A stretch of DNA of 64,000 nucleotides from Phascolomyces articulosus (GCA_025677815.1 JAIXMP010000004.1:806001-870000), one strand, 5' to 3'; positions 1 through 15,188 are shown, counted from the first letter of the stretch. Notes: a model not told the origin generated them from the letters alone. Program-made: numbers and translations.

Positions 1-221
1 ACATTTGAATGAATACAGATTTGGAATGTTACAATTTTTACATTCTCATTAGCGCTATATCGTAAATAAATGGGGGGAGGGTATTCTATGGTGATATTAT
101 TTTGCAATCGATCCGTCATGCTGACGTGAGACATCTCCTTTTTATTTTATCAAACCATTATTTCGGTACATATCTATATAACTACTTAACAAAGTAACTG
201 ATTATTCTATTATTTGAACAG

Positions 222-404
222 ATACTGTTACGAATTCAACGGAAAGGTACCCTTGATCTGACAAGAATTATCACTCGTGAAGGAGGAATTTCATTGGCCG
301 AAACAAACACTCTTACTGCTGATAAAATGAATATGTACAATCAGGGGGAATGGATTTGCCTCCTCCTGCATGGCTCTGCTATTATTATTATTATTATCTT
401 TTGA
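222..404 (+). CDS. Possible 3'-terminal exon of an unidentified gene
   Basis: An open stretch of 60 codons follows a pyrimidine-poor AG acceptor at 220-221 and ends at TGA 402-404. The start of the peptide (ILLRIQRKGTLDLTRIITRE) has a mixed, protein-like composition unlike the simple-sequence translations nearby. It ends in a run of isoleucines coded by an ATT repeat. No upstream exon could be joined with confidence in bases 1-220. I do not recognise the product. It could be chance coding in a 3' flank. Confidence 0.3.
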   Translation: MLLRIQRKGTLDLTRIITREGGISLAETNTLTADKMNMYNQGEWICLLLHGSAIIIIIIF

Positions 405-905
405 TGCAGTTGTACATGTATAAACATCCGTGACGATCATTCCAACAAATAACAAACAAACAAACAATTATTTTTTTTTTAAAAAAAAAGACATCTCATC
501 CATTGAATTCTATATCCTAGTACAGGTATATCGACCCTTATTGTAAATATATAATATATAAAAAAGAAAAGAAAAATGAGAAGGGAAGAATAAGATGATG
601 CGATGGCATTGTAGAGACTATATATATATAATTGATGATGTATTGAATGGGAATATAAGAAAAAATCAAATTATACAGAATTGGGGTGAGAAAGAAAGAA
701 AGATTTTGAAAGGTGGGTATTTTTATTTTTGATGGACGAAATCAATTCGTTCTCAATCAGTTGAAGGTTTGATACGTTTTTCTTTGCGTGAGTGTGTGAA
801 AAAAAAACCCGTCTTTCATTATGCGTAAACGCGAAAAATAGGTTAGCGTGAGTTTTTTTTTTTTTTTTTTTTGGAAAAGATGGCGTAAAAGTGGATATAC
901 TCATT
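405..905. other. Intergenic, AT-rich
   Basis: Simple sequence with a facing T-run/A-run palindrome near 471-489 and a long T-tract near 854-872. No gene is supported. It is the 3' flank of the SIP5-like gene. Confidence 0.6.
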
Positions 906-3031
906 TCAAAAGACAGCTGTGTCGTTATTGTTATTGTTACTATTGTTATTGTTGCTATCGTGATGATGAGGAGCAGGATGGTGATGATGGTTGATTTTAT
1001 CCTCGTCAGAAGTAGCTGTTGCTGTTGATGTTTCAGTAGTGTTAAATAAGTTATGACTTTCAATATCAGGTGTAGGAAAATTGGATTCAGACGATGAATT
1101 GGAGGAAGAAGAAGAAGATGAAGGTGAAGAAGCCACAGTATCTTGCTGCTGTTCTTCTTCTTGATCACTTCCTCCAACCCGTCGTTGTTGTTCGAGTCTT
1201 CTGGCGGTGTTATAAAGGGGTTCATCATCGTCTTCGTCAATGGGTTCTTGTGTCACTGGCGGAGCTTGTGCAACATGGGTCGTGCTTCTTCTTTCTTCCT
1301 GTGGTTCTTGTGGTTGCTGTGATGATGATGACTGTTGCTGCTGTTCATTCAGAGAACGTCGAATAGCTTCCATAACCATCCATTCTTCTAAATCCATATC
1401 CATATCCCTCATATTAGATACAAATTGTCCATATTCTGATGTAGCTGCTGATGAAGCAGATCTTCCTTGACGAGTAGCATATATCCCTGTAGGCACTGTA
1501 CGCAGTTGTGCTGCAGATGAATTGCTTCTTGAACTTCGTGTTGTTGTCGTAGTAGTTGAAGGCGGGGCCCGGTTCCAATTTGGTCTCACATGGTCTGTTA
1601 TTTTTTTTCCAACGTATAACAAAAAACACATTAGTAACCAACGAATTACAACTCACACCAATGCATTGAATAGAAAAAAAAATGCATGAAATAATGATAT
1701 AATCCCATTATCAAATCCCACCCCTTTTTTTAAACATACCAACTAAAACGACACTTGGGTTTTGATGGCTGATAGTTTGACGTCTTGGTCTTGAATAACT
1801 ACTAATACCTGAAGTTGTGTGTTGAGGAGCATGTGTATTATTCTTTATATCATTTGAAGTCACCGTTGACGATAATGGTGATGGGTCATATGATTTTAGC
1901 TGTTAAATAATAAAATGTGTAGTGTATGAGTATGAGTAAATGTGTGTGTGTATATAAAATGTATCTGTTTAATAATTTCTCTTTTTCTAGCCACATGTAA
2001 AGTATACATGTTTTTTATTTTACCTTAAAGCTTTCGCTCCATGATGGAGGTTTATAAATAATACCGAAATTTTCCTGCATGCAGAACGGGCATGTGGCCG
2101 GAGTCGATTGTGATTCTGGTGGTCGTTTGATCTGCACGAAGCATTCAGTACAGAGCGGCTGATCACAGCAACGAGAGTAATTGATATTGGATGGATAATA
2201 CTATCAAACAACAACAGCAACACATTGATAAACAAAAAATATAGTTTTTTTCCCTTTTTTCTCCTGTTCCTGAGTCATTATCACTATCATCGTTTCCTCA
2301 TTCAGTAGGATAATATAGATATTCCAAATTATTTTCACTTACAAGGAAACAAATAGGACATTCTATTGCATCGTTATAAAGCATCTTTTCTCTTAAACGC
2401 ATCCTTTCAATCCTTAGTTCCCTTTCTGTGGGAGCTGGCGCCACTTGTTGAGGTTTTTGGGGCTTTGATTGTTGGGTATTATTATTATTGTTGGATGAAA
2501 AGCTACTACTAGAAGCACTTCGTGGTCTGGTATGAATGTTTCTTTTTGTAGAAGTGGTTGTCATGGAAGAAGAGGCTGCGGGAAAAGGTGCCGGCGGTAT
2601 TAATAAATTACTATTATTGTTGTTGTTATTGTTGTTGTTACCGTTTTTATTATAGTTACTATTCGGTAAAACAGGATCCGGTGCTTCTGGCAAACCTGTG
2701 TAATCCCTTGGCGTCAGTTTTTATCTTTTTTTTTTTTTTGATATAAATTCCCACTGTCCTCCTCCAGAAAAGTACCCATTATCCTTTTTCCAACACTAAA
2801 CGGCAACAACTTATAGCCTCTTCTTTATTTACCTTTATAAAATGGAGCCAACTTGCGAGCTACTATCAAGTTTCGTACGCAACGCAAGTCATAGTCTTGT
2901 TGAGCAGTAGAATAAAGTCCATTAGGCAATACAGAACCAAGGTCAACAAGATCTTTAATCTTTTGGTGAGCGTGATGTGTAGAATGAGTAGAATCTCCAG
3001 TACCAGAAGCTTTGGAGTTATTAGCACCCAT
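906..3031 (-). CDS. SIP5-like zinc-finger protein
   Basis: Five exons join in frame (3031-2833, 2695-2343, 2200-2024, 1899-1740, 1594-906) to give about 525 residues. The N-terminus begins MGANNSK, a possible N-myristoylation signal, and is followed by a conserved block ending [10 protein letters not shown]. The middle has a C-x2-C (ECPICF) at the end of exon 2. Exon 3 follows with CC-x3-C-x2-C and a final CPFC, the divergent RING-like finger of the yeast SIP5 family. The remainder is low-complexity Asn/Ser/Gln/His sequence with a short conserved [15 protein letters not shown] segment. S. cerevisiae SIP5 binds the Snf1 kinase and the Glc7 phosphatase regulator Reg1, so a role in glucose signalling is inferred from family. 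The finger is split by an intron. Family assignment rests on the N-terminal block plus finger order. Confidence 0.8.
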
Positions 3032-3395
3032 AGCTTATACCTCAAAAAGAAAAAGAAAAAAGAAAAGAAAGAAATAATAAAAAATAAAAAAAAAACAGAC
3101 GAGTGAGAAAAAAATAGGGGTGAGAGAGAGAGAGAGAGAAAGAAAAGAGAGAGAGAGAAGGAAAAAAACACCTGTTGTTGTCGTGTGTGTTGTGTGTCAA
3201 AGAAAGGGGATAGATAATAATATTCCCGTCAGCTGGTGGTTCTAATATTATTAGTATCATTATAAGCTCAGTAATATGCGCTATGCTTATAATACCACTG
3301 TGGATTACAGGTGAATGCGGCAAAAAAAAAAAAGGTCTCGGCCATTGTATAATCTTCAATCATTAGCAAAATAGAATCACCTCCAAGAAATTTTA
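3032..3395. other. Intergenic between SIP5-like gene and SRPK gene
   Basis: 364 bases with a purine-rich AG/GA tract at about 3120-3160 and A-runs. It serves as 5' flank of the SIP5-like gene and 3' flank of the SRPK gene. No gene is seen. Confidence 0.6.
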
Positions 3396-7122
<3,727 letters not shown>

Positions 7123-7425
7123 TCAAACAGGTGTCACAGTATATAGAATGTCACTAACCTTCCAATGCAATAATAAAATGAGTGTTTTATGGAAATCACT
7201 AATATCGTCCAATGTCATGGGTAAGTACATGTCACCAATGGTTGTGGCAACAAAATAATTATCATTTATCTTCATCGGAACCAACACCAGAAGCTTGGTA
7301 TTGTCTTTAAATGCATTTAAAGTTATGTTCATCATGTGACAAGTGTTTCCCGCATTCGTCTTACATTTTTCTCCCCTTGATAAAAAAAACATGTTTGCTT
7401 CAGTCACGATAGTAGTCTTTGCCAT
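7123..7425 (-). pseudogene. Fragment of a mucoralean repeat-family protein
   Basis: An open frame of about 100 codons with protein-like composition. It contains GNTCHMMNITL, then LLVLVPMKI, then an LP-x2-LDDI segment and an aromatic/leucine C-terminal helix. The order (Val/Leu strand, aromatic strand, LP turn, Leu-rich helix) resembles the C-terminal half of the putative nuclease-fold families found elsewhere in this window, but there is no diagnostic motif. It lies in a repeat-rich interval and lacks neighbouring exons. Assignment is tentative. Confidence 0.35.
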
Positions 7426-7708
7426 CCGCCCATCCTTTTTATTTAACGCCTACATTCTAACTGACAGGTCCGTATCCCGCAACAAAATATCTAACAATGA
7501 AACTAAGCGGTGGGTCCAGTCTACTTCAGTTACTCCTTTTTCATTACCTCATTTTTTCGCGTTTCGAATACTATATTGCATTCATAAATGATAAAAGCAA
7601 CCAATAAAAGAGATAAAAAGTAGCACAGATACATGGCATAATAATTCCCGCCAACATACACATAAATGAGAATACCAATGACTTGAAGATTGATGTTATC
7701 TTTTTCTG
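7426..7708. other. Short intergenic stretch
   Basis: AT-rich DNA without a supported gene. It would be the 3' flank of the candidate minus-strand gene that follows. Confidence 0.5.
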
Positions 7709-9020
7709 CTTACAATTGTTTAGAAGCGGCATTGTATAAGTGTCTTAAAGCTTGATGTTCTCCTTCCAACTCCAACAACTACAAAATGAATAATAAAAAA
7801 GGTTTGTTTGTTGATCGCGTCCCCCACGAATAATACACATACTTCAATCGTTTCCTTAAATATCAATAAAAATGAAACGGGCAATTATTTTACGGTGCTA
7901 CTTTGGCTTTTGCTCTGCTCCTTGACTTCATGGACATGTGATAGCTCCAATGCTTTTAACATTTTTTTGCTTGTATTATTATTCGCAACATCAACAATCT
8001 ATGACAATGACAAACTATTCAATAATAATTTATGTTTTAGAATGGATACTAGCTGCTATATTTACAATTAACCAAAACAAAAAGTATTACCTTAATGTGA
8101 ATCAATATGTATCATCTACATCATTTATTGTCCAGTCCTTCAATAGATTGGCAGCCATCTTCGTTAACGCATCGGGAACAGACACCACTCTTCGTTCTCG
8201 AATGATACCTAATACCGTTGTAGACATAGTTATCGATTTCTTGAGATACTATTAGCGATAGTTTAAAAGTGAATATTAGAAGTTGTACTAAAAAAAGAGG
8301 AAAATTAAAATCAAAAGGAAAAACAAAAATTACCAAGGTATATGCCCATTAAAAGAGTGCTGATCTTGTAATTGATGTTGATGATGATGAAGCTGTGCTC
8401 GGAATAATTTCGGTGATATCGAGCTGCTGTGGAGTAGTCATTGTTAACGTGTCATTGTCAATATCAAAGATAGCTTGCGCTTTGGAGCCAACCTAATATA
8501 CGTATTTGTCAATAAAAATATAATAAAAACCATTACAGTAATAAAAGCAAACGCTGAAAAAACCAACCACAGATTCACCATGCTCTTCAGTTTCATTCAT
8601 GCTTTCTCGCTCATCCCCTTGATTGTTGAATAGATAATCATCATCACTTCTGCTATACTAATAAATAAAACTATATCATATTAAAACTACATACGAGAAA
8701 AAAAAAGAGTGCTGCATATACTAACCGCTCCACGACTATCATTATTATCATTATTAATAGACCGATCCTTTGGTTTTTCTTCATTAAAACACGCTTTCTT
8801 GTTACTCTTTTTACTACTACTTGCCAGTTTTTCGTGCTATATAATATAAAACATAAGTTAAAAGATGAATACTTCGCGAAGCTATTATCTTATTACCTTG
8901 TTTTATATCTTTTAACAACCTTGTGGTTGTTTTTAGTAAATACATCTTGAACAGGATTACTGAACGTGATAGTGGTACTAGAACTGCTGGAGTTTGACGC
9001 TAACCACTCCAGCGATTACC
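7709..9020 (-). CDS. Candidate multi-exon gene with TFIIS N-terminal-like helical domain
   Basis: Several short minus-strand blocks have coding character and GT/AG borders. They are: about 9020-8900 (Ser-rich, ending HKVVKRYKTR), about 8837-8725 (Lys/Asn-rich), about 8660-8572 (acidic), about 8495-8335 (Gln/His-rich, ending HSFNGHIPW), about 8247-8127 (YLKKSITMSTTVLGIIRE followed by ALTKMAANLLKDW), and about 7990-7880 with a tail near 7775-7709. The 8247-8127 block has the leucine pattern of the TFIIS N-terminal domain (two helices, then 'LAK-LV-x-W'), a fold found in transcription elongation factors. No start codon was fixed. The frame chain is incomplete, and the gene abuts a broken transposase upstream, so it may be truncated or captured. 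Confidence 0.35.
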
Positions 9021-9037
9021 CAGCAGTTTCCAGTTTT

Positions 9038-9923
9038 TCACGGACACGTGACTCGAGATATAGGGTCCAAGCCTAATTCTTTAAGTTTTGTAAAGAAATG
9101 GGCAATGATATCTGATCTGGCTACCTGAATCATACCGTCAAAATTATCATCATGAGTAGCAGCAAATGTATTTACTGTAGGTGATGGGCTCGTTGTATTG
9201 GCTACATCTGAAGCAGTAGTAGTATTAGTGGTGGTGGTGTTTGTAGCCATGGTCATTTTTAATAAAAGATATGCAATCCGGACGCCCACTCCATTTACTG
9301 TTGCAACAATTCCAAAAAGTTCATGTCCAGTACGATTTGTTTTAAATGTAGAGTCAACATGAAACTCTTCCTCTTCTGCCAATTCACATATAGTCCCGAA
9401 CAAAGGCATCACAAAAACAAAACCAGAATACTGTGTAGTAACGCGTCTAAAGACCTGTTTTATTTTATTTATTTTACTTAATCAACTATAATCAAACTAC
9501 CATGTAATATTGAAGTTTATATATCGTCCTTGCTACATCGCTTCCTAAAGTGCGTATGTAAATCAGGTGACGTTTTAATTTACAACTAGCTTACCTTTTG
9601 AACAACCTTGTAGTAGCTCTATCAATCAGAATTTCTGTAGATGTGAATTGAACACGGTGAAGTTTATATTGGCTTTTAAACGCACAATTCCACCACAAAT
9701 AAACCTGCCGTTGCGTAAGAACACCGGTTGCTTCAGGAAACCAATTCAGTATATCACGATAAAAATCCTGGGATGCCATTGTAACGCAATTCCCTTCAAT
9801 ATGTAAACGACTTTCTTCGCTAACAGTATACATTTCTATTGGGGGTCTAGGAACGTGCCCAATGGAGTGCTCAATGTTAAGATGAACATATGAGTTGCGT
9901 TTATCATCAGTAGTAGAATCCAC
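9038..9923 (-). pseudogene. Mutator-like (MULE) transposase fragment
   Basis: Two adjacent open blocks (9923-9591 and 9412-9038) read on the minus strand. The second contains a VDSTFKTNRTGHELF segment followed by GIVATVNG and a Leu-rich stretch. This is the beta-strand block around the first catalytic Asp of MULE-type DDE transposases ('D-TFK...'). A later segment, KLKELGLDPISRV, aligns with the region just before the second Asp, but a stop codon follows at once. The upstream block ends FKR and shows the WFPEATGVLTQRQVYLWW type of pre-catalytic helix sequence. The rest of the DDE core is missing, so it is broken. Confidence 0.6.
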
Positions 9924-10990
9924 CCGACATAAAAAAGGGAAAAATGTATCAAGTTATCTTTATGATAGCAAGCGACAGGAATAGCGAAATCCAATGCTAT
10001 TTTCATATGTATAAGTGAAAAAAAATGATTAAATATCCTCTATAATATTCAACTTTATTAAATCTGCTAAAGGTTTGATGTTGTAGAAGTGACCAATGAG
10101 CATAGTGGCATTTGTCAATTTTCATGTAGGCGTATCGCAAAATTACACAAATTGATATATTTGATAAAAATGAACTTGTCGCTATTATTGGATATAGTGA
10201 TACTAGAACGCCATATATAATCCGTTGTATATTCTTTATGCCTGCAGAAGAACCATCTCTCCAGCCAGCCAGTCGGTTGAGTGTACGGTTGCAATTTTGC
10301 TCATGTTTCGGCTCTGATAGGATGCTCCCACAAGGCAATCATGCTGATCAATCTTCTGCATATCCTCCACTACCTGTTCTTGGATCCAATAACCAGTAAA
10401 TGCAATAACTATACATAATAATATCATGTATATAGAAGAAAGACAAAGTTATTTCCTGGTGCATAGAAACAGTAATAATTCATAAAAAATAATGTTGAAG
10501 TATCAGAGGGAATAAGTGATATATATCAGTATTTCTCTTGTTCTTAAATATGTTTCTTCCGAGGCCAATATTGGTGTAAACCACTTTGCTATTGCTGTAA
10601 TAAGATAGGTGAAATCAAATATGAGTGGATATTTTGATGATAAAAGTATCTATATATGTATAATACAAAGTGTGAAATCATTATTGGACATGCAGCTACG
10701 CTTACAAAAAGAGCGAAATCGCCGAGACAGATGTTAAATGCGTATATGTCAATTCAATAGAGTAAAGATCATGGTGAAAATATTTCTGCTTGATATACTT
10801 GGTGTCGGTTCCCCTTAAATTCTTTTCGTATTCCTTGAATTGGGCCTAAGATTTTTAATAATAACTGCAGTAAACATTCTCATAAAATAAAGTATATATA
10901 GATTAATAAAAAGATGAATAAATAAATACTCACAACTTGACTATACCAAGAAAAATATCAAGGTTCTCCATGTAGTAATTATCTCAGGGG
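9924..10990. other. Transposon-derived or intergenic DNA, unresolved
   Basis: A minus-strand stretch near 10427-10240 (WIQEQVVEDMQKIDQHDC, then further Cys/Asn-rich residues after a frame change) looks like decayed coding sequence, possibly upstream transposase. The remainder, 10430-10990, is AT-rich without a gene. Confidence 0.4.
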
Positions 10991-10992
10991 AG

Positions 10993-11592
10993 AAAGATAT
11001 TAATCTATTCCGCAGCCAATAAGACAACATTTACTCCTCCCTTTTTACAAGGTCGATTACTTGCAGTTCGGTTTGCCACACAGATAAATATTCAACAAAC
11101 TGCCCCAGCTGTCATTTCAACAGACGTATCGGTATCCCAAAAATTCCGGTACACCCAGCGATCAAAAGCAAGCAAGATGCATTATTGAAAAGGAAGATAT
11201 CAATCTATTCCGCAGCCAATAAGACAGCAATACTCCTCCCTTTTTACAAGGTCGACCACTTGCAGTTCGGTTTGCCACACAGACAAATATTCAACAAACT
11301 GCCCCAGCTGTCATTTCAACAGACGTATCGGTATCCCAAAAATTCCGGTACACCCAGCGATCAAAAGCAAGCAAGATGCATTATTGAAAAGGAAGATATT
11401 AATCTATTCCGCAGCCAATAAGACAACATTTACTCCTCCCTTTTTACAAGGTCGATTACTTGCAGTTCGGTTTGCCACACAGACAAATATTCAACAAACT
11501 GCCCCAGCTGTCATTTCAACAGACGTATCGGTATCCCAAAAATTCCGGTACACCCAGCAACCAAAAGTAAGTAAAGCGCATCGTTGAAAAGA
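10993..11592. repeat. Three tandem copies of a ~200-bp unit
   Basis: The word CGCAGCCAAT recurs at 11011, 11211 and 11410, giving periods of 200 and 199 bases. The flanking sequence is nearly identical in each copy (TATTCAACAAACTGCCCCAG and CAGACGTATCGGTATCCC recur). Copies 1 and 2 end in an almost identical run, while the end of copy 3 has diverged (AAAGTAAGTAAAGCGC). The unit is richer in GC than its surroundings. One frame within a unit reads like protein, but the period is not a multiple of three in every copy, so a continuous repeat protein is unlikely. Confidence 0.9.
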
Positions 11593-12150
11593 AAGAGGGA
11601 TAATGGCGGATAACCATACATTAGAAAACCGTGTCAAATTCTCCAATACGCACAAAAGATCACATTCGTTTGAATCTGCGTTCCATTTGAACAAAATATC
11701 ATATTAGCTGAGTTTATACTCGTCGATTGTTAAACAATTATTACACATCTTTTTGTTCCATTACTTGCAACGCGGTAAATAGCGGAAAACCATTGCAGAT
11801 AAATTCATTGTTTCTGTATGATTCATATATTTGTAATTGTTCAATTTTTGTGCGATCAATTGTATGTAAAATATGTAATAGGTATATATATATAAAGAAA
11901 AAAAAACAAGACTCACCAGTATGATACAAGGTAATTTCGTTTTGATGGCAACAAAGGATAGGTATGGCAAAAAGCACAGTTTAGAGCTGGTATCTGAGTT
12001 CATTGAAAATTAATACTATTTGCTGCGCCTTTCGAGTGTGCCCATGGTTGTATATACATTGAAGGCTGAAAGCACTGGCATACAAAGTTATATTTGTCGC
12101 TTTTGATATAATTAAATAAAGTTTCTTTGGAGTCAGTTCTATTATCCAAG
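11593..12150. other. Intergenic, AT-rich
   Basis: No coding signal or structured repeat is supported. An A-run lies near 11897-11907. Confidence 0.5.
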
Positions 12151-12450
12151 TTAATATCTGTTTAAATAGTCGTTTTCACGTATGACTCGAATAAGAGCCG
12201 AGCAAGACTTCTTCAATCTTTTATTTGCTAGTCCTGCTTCATGACGAGAGAGGAAGGTATTGATAGTATGGTCCAATGTCTGTATATACCGTAGTTGAAG
12301 CCCAGGGATTTTGCCAAAAGCGTTGAGCAGCTTTGGTAGTAGTGGTTGAAGTAATGGGCAAGTGATGTAGTGTTCTCTTGTTATAGTATATATATAAATA
12401 CCAAGTTCTCGTAGAACCGTTAAACGACTTGATACTCTAATCAAAAATAA
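12151..12450 (-). pseudogene. LINE (non-LTR retrotransposon) C-terminal fragment
   Basis: The minus-strand frame reads a REHYITCPLLQPLLPKL block, then LDHTINTFLSRH, then SCSALIRVIRENDYL. This order ('H-x-x-x-C-P', an aspartate-histidine helix, then 'W/C-x-ALI-x-VLREID-L') is the C-terminal domain after the reverse transcriptase in LINEs common in Mucorales. The same type of domain, in a different subfamily, occurs in the inverted-repeat arms at 31603-31986 and 40263-40646. The reverse transcriptase core is absent, so this is a decayed fragment. Confidence 0.55.
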
Positions 12451-12782
12451 AATAAAATGGCATGTAAAAAAAATATAAGGTCTGCAATATGAATATATAA
12501 ATATAATATTATCAGAGAACAAAAAGAATATTTAATATTGCAAATGGTTAATCCTTAACAAATAATATAGTAAACACGGCTATATTAGATGCAATAGAAG
12601 AGTAAAGTGTATAAACACTATGTGCGGGTTCACAGTCGCGAGCAAGTCAAATGGATGACAAAAGAACTCATCAAGTGTTAAGGTGATGTTCTTATTAGGT
12701 AGGTTTTGGACTTATAAAGTTTGTTCTTTTTATGGGAAGGTTTTATCAACCCATTTATATGTTTTATAAAGATATATATACA

Positions 12783-13041
12783 AATAATAGTAATAATAAT
12801 AGTAATAATACTAGTAATAACAATAGTAATAACAATAGTAATAACAATAGTAATAACAATAGTAATAATAATAGTAATAACAATAGTAATAACAATAGTA
12901 ATAACAATAGTAATAATAATAGTAATAACAATAGTAATAATAATAGTAATAATAATAGTAATAATAATAGTAATAATAATAGTAATAATAATAGTAATAA
13001 TAATAGTAATAATAATAGTAATAATAATAGTAATAATAATA
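12783..13041. repeat. 12-bp satellite (AATAGTAATAAY)
   Basis: About 260 bases of a 12-base unit, AATAGTAATAAC or AATAGTAATAAT. The AAC version is concentrated in the first half and the AAT version in the second. All frames are open across it (poly Asn-Ser, Leu or Ile-Val), which is an artefact of the repeat. It ends in a GATGATGGT-type tract just before the gene at 13122. Confidence 0.95.
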
Positions 13042-13121
13042 AGACGATGATGATGGTGATGATGATTTTTAAAAAACGCAATATTATGAGGTTATAGTGG
13101 GGGTGATGAAGAGAGTATGTT

Positions 13122-14039
13122 TTATTTTGGTGTTTTTCTTTGTATTTCTTCATCGGTTCTTTTGGGTATTGATGCTGATGGACGTTGCCAACTGGATAAA
13201 GTAGTAATAGTAGGCTGTGTCATTATGCATTGATCAATCCGTTGCCGTGTTTGTTCAACAAGGTTCGCAACTTGTTCAATGTGCTCAATGATGGTGGGAA
13301 TTGCATAGACTTCTTGTGGAGAATGTAATAGTCTAAATTGGCCATACTGACGGAGGATGTATACATCTTGACATTTGAGCTGCATAGTATATGTTGACAC
13401 ATCTTCACCTTCTATTAATATACCGCCCACACGCAGATCTTCAACACCGAGGACGATCAAATCATCTATCATATCCTTGGATTCTTTGCCAATTTTTACA
13501 AAATCTGACTGATTTTGTGACGATGATGATGATGTATGTGGTGGTTTAATCTCAACCCTGATAATGTCGTGGCTAGTACCCATGCTTGTCTTGTGAGAAA
13601 TAATGTAATCGGCAATCAGACTGTTTTGCCTGTTTGTAACATGGGATTCACAGAGACGTGTTGCTAGATTGTGTCGTGTAAAGATTGGATCAAGGAATGG
13701 GAAGATGGTTTGGTGACCGAACGAATTTTCTGATCTATAATCATGACACCAATCTTTAAATTTTTCAACCACATTGGTCAATAATGATGCTGACATTGAT
13801 AATAAATCATCATTGTCCTCATATTTGCACTCTTCTTTTTCACCATCATCATTTTCGTCGCAGCCATGTTGGGGTTCATCTGACGCTTTGCTGAAGGTTC
13901 TGGTCATTTTTCTGATCCGCTTCAAAGGATATGTGCTATTTGCCGTAATTTCCTCAGAAATCATGCAACACCACGTGCGAACTGGAAATGGCACTTTTGA
14001 CCAGCCTTCTTTTCCATCCATTTTGTTAACTACAGCCAC
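13122..14039 (-). CDS. Putative PD-(D/E)xK nuclease-fold protein, Mucoromycota-specific family
   Basis: A single uninterrupted frame of 305 codons, opening MAVVNKMDGKEGW. After an acidic Asp/Glu-rich segment (about residues 57-75) and a helical block, the core reads SLIADYIISHKT, then DIIRVEIKPPH some 15 residues later. This is the hallmark of PD-(D/E)xK nucleases: an Asp on one strand and E-x-K on the next. A following GKESKDMIDDL helix, GGILIEGEDVSTY strand and YILRQYGQFRLL strand match a family I know as a large set of uncharacterised proteins in Mucorales genomes. Nuclease activity is inference; the Asp and E-x-K are seen. Unlike its relatives at 15.4 kb and in the inverted repeat, this copy has no stop or frameshift. 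It sits next to a satellite and LINE debris. Confidence 0.65.
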   Translation of the reverse strand: MAVVNKMDGKEGWSKVPFPVRTWCCMISEEITANSTYPLKRIRKMTRTFSKASDEPQHGCDENDDGEKEECKYEDNDDLLSMSASLLTNVVEKFKDWCHDYRSENSFGHQTIFPFLDPIFTRHNLATRLCESHVTNRQNSLIADYIISHKTSMGTSHDIIRVEIKPPHTSSSSSQNQSDFVKIGKESKDMIDDLIVLGVEDLRVGGILIEGEDVSTYTMQLKCQDVYILRQYGQFRLLHSPQEVYAIPTIIEHIEQVANLVEQTRQRIDQCIMTQPTITTLSSWQRPSASIPKRTDEEIQRKTPK

Positions 14040-15188
14040 ATATTTTACAAAAACGAGGCAGTACGTATATCAATTTTTTTTCTGAGAAAATTTAAGTTTG
14101 GAAAGGCGAGGGTGTTGGATAGAATGTGGGAAAAGGATGGTGATACGGCCAGTTACCTGTCTTACGCACAGCGATCCATGGAGATTTGTATATCTTTCAA
14201 TTTTTTCCTAATTCAAAAAAAACACATGGTGTTCGTACCACATATGATTGTCCAATCTTTTGGATATGATGCTGCAAAGCAGAAAAATATCAGGATGGGA
14301 TTAATACATATATATTATATCATCAATACGAAAATATAATGAAAAATAACTTCCTCTATTTGTGCAGAGTTAAATCACCAACAATATCTTCTCCATTTTT
14401 TGATAAACTGTTTCCTAGTATTATTGAAGATCGAGTGTATTTATCCCAAGAGTGTCACTTTTGATAACAGAATTTGCATAAGTAACTTAGATATTTATTG
14501 GGACAATGGTAAGCACAAATATTTATTAAGTTATCCTGCAATGTGACCATGCAAATATTTTATAAGTATTCTCCACAAAAGGTACATAATTATTGTTGAT
14601 CAGTGTAACAAATTATCATCCAATACGTACAAATAATACCTTTCTATGGTGCAACTGCTCTTTAATAGACCAAAATTTTTACTTTTTTTAAAAAATTCTT
14701 TCTAATACATGGTATGTCACTTTTTCAATTTTTTATTACACAGCAATTATAGTACATTGTCTGTATAGTAAAATTTGTGAAATACATTTTTTTAAATGTG
14801 AACAGAAAGTGTTCAAAGTCTGTTATTGTTTAGAAATTTTAAGCAGGGACAGTCAAAAGATGCAACGTCTTTTGGGGAGTATGCTACATTTATGTCAATG
14901 AGACATCTCTGAAGGACTTGTGAAAAATATAAAAGGTACGTATATATTTACATGAATGCATGTTGAATATCCGCTCAATTCATACTAGAGTCCGCGACAT
15001 TAATTCGTGGCAAAATTCAAATTCATAATACTCTATCATTTTTTGTTATTTTTCCTTCAAACTTAAGCAACGTACAGTTTACCTTCTGAATGAGCTTTTA
15101 TAAAAAAAAAACTGGATCAAATACAGTAATTATTCGTTATTTTCATATATGAGAAGCATTTAGGACACAAAATTTTCTTAAAATCCGG
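14040..15188. other. Intergenic, AT-rich
   Basis: The 5' flank of the gene ending at 14039, then more than 1 kb of AT-rich DNA with T- and A-runs. No exon chain, tRNA or ordered repeat is supported. Confidence 0.5.

Noticed and set aside
12721..13153. Long frames on both strands across the 12-bp satellite
   Set aside because: They are pure repeats (Asn-Ser, Ile-Val or poly-Leu) forced open by the simple sequence.
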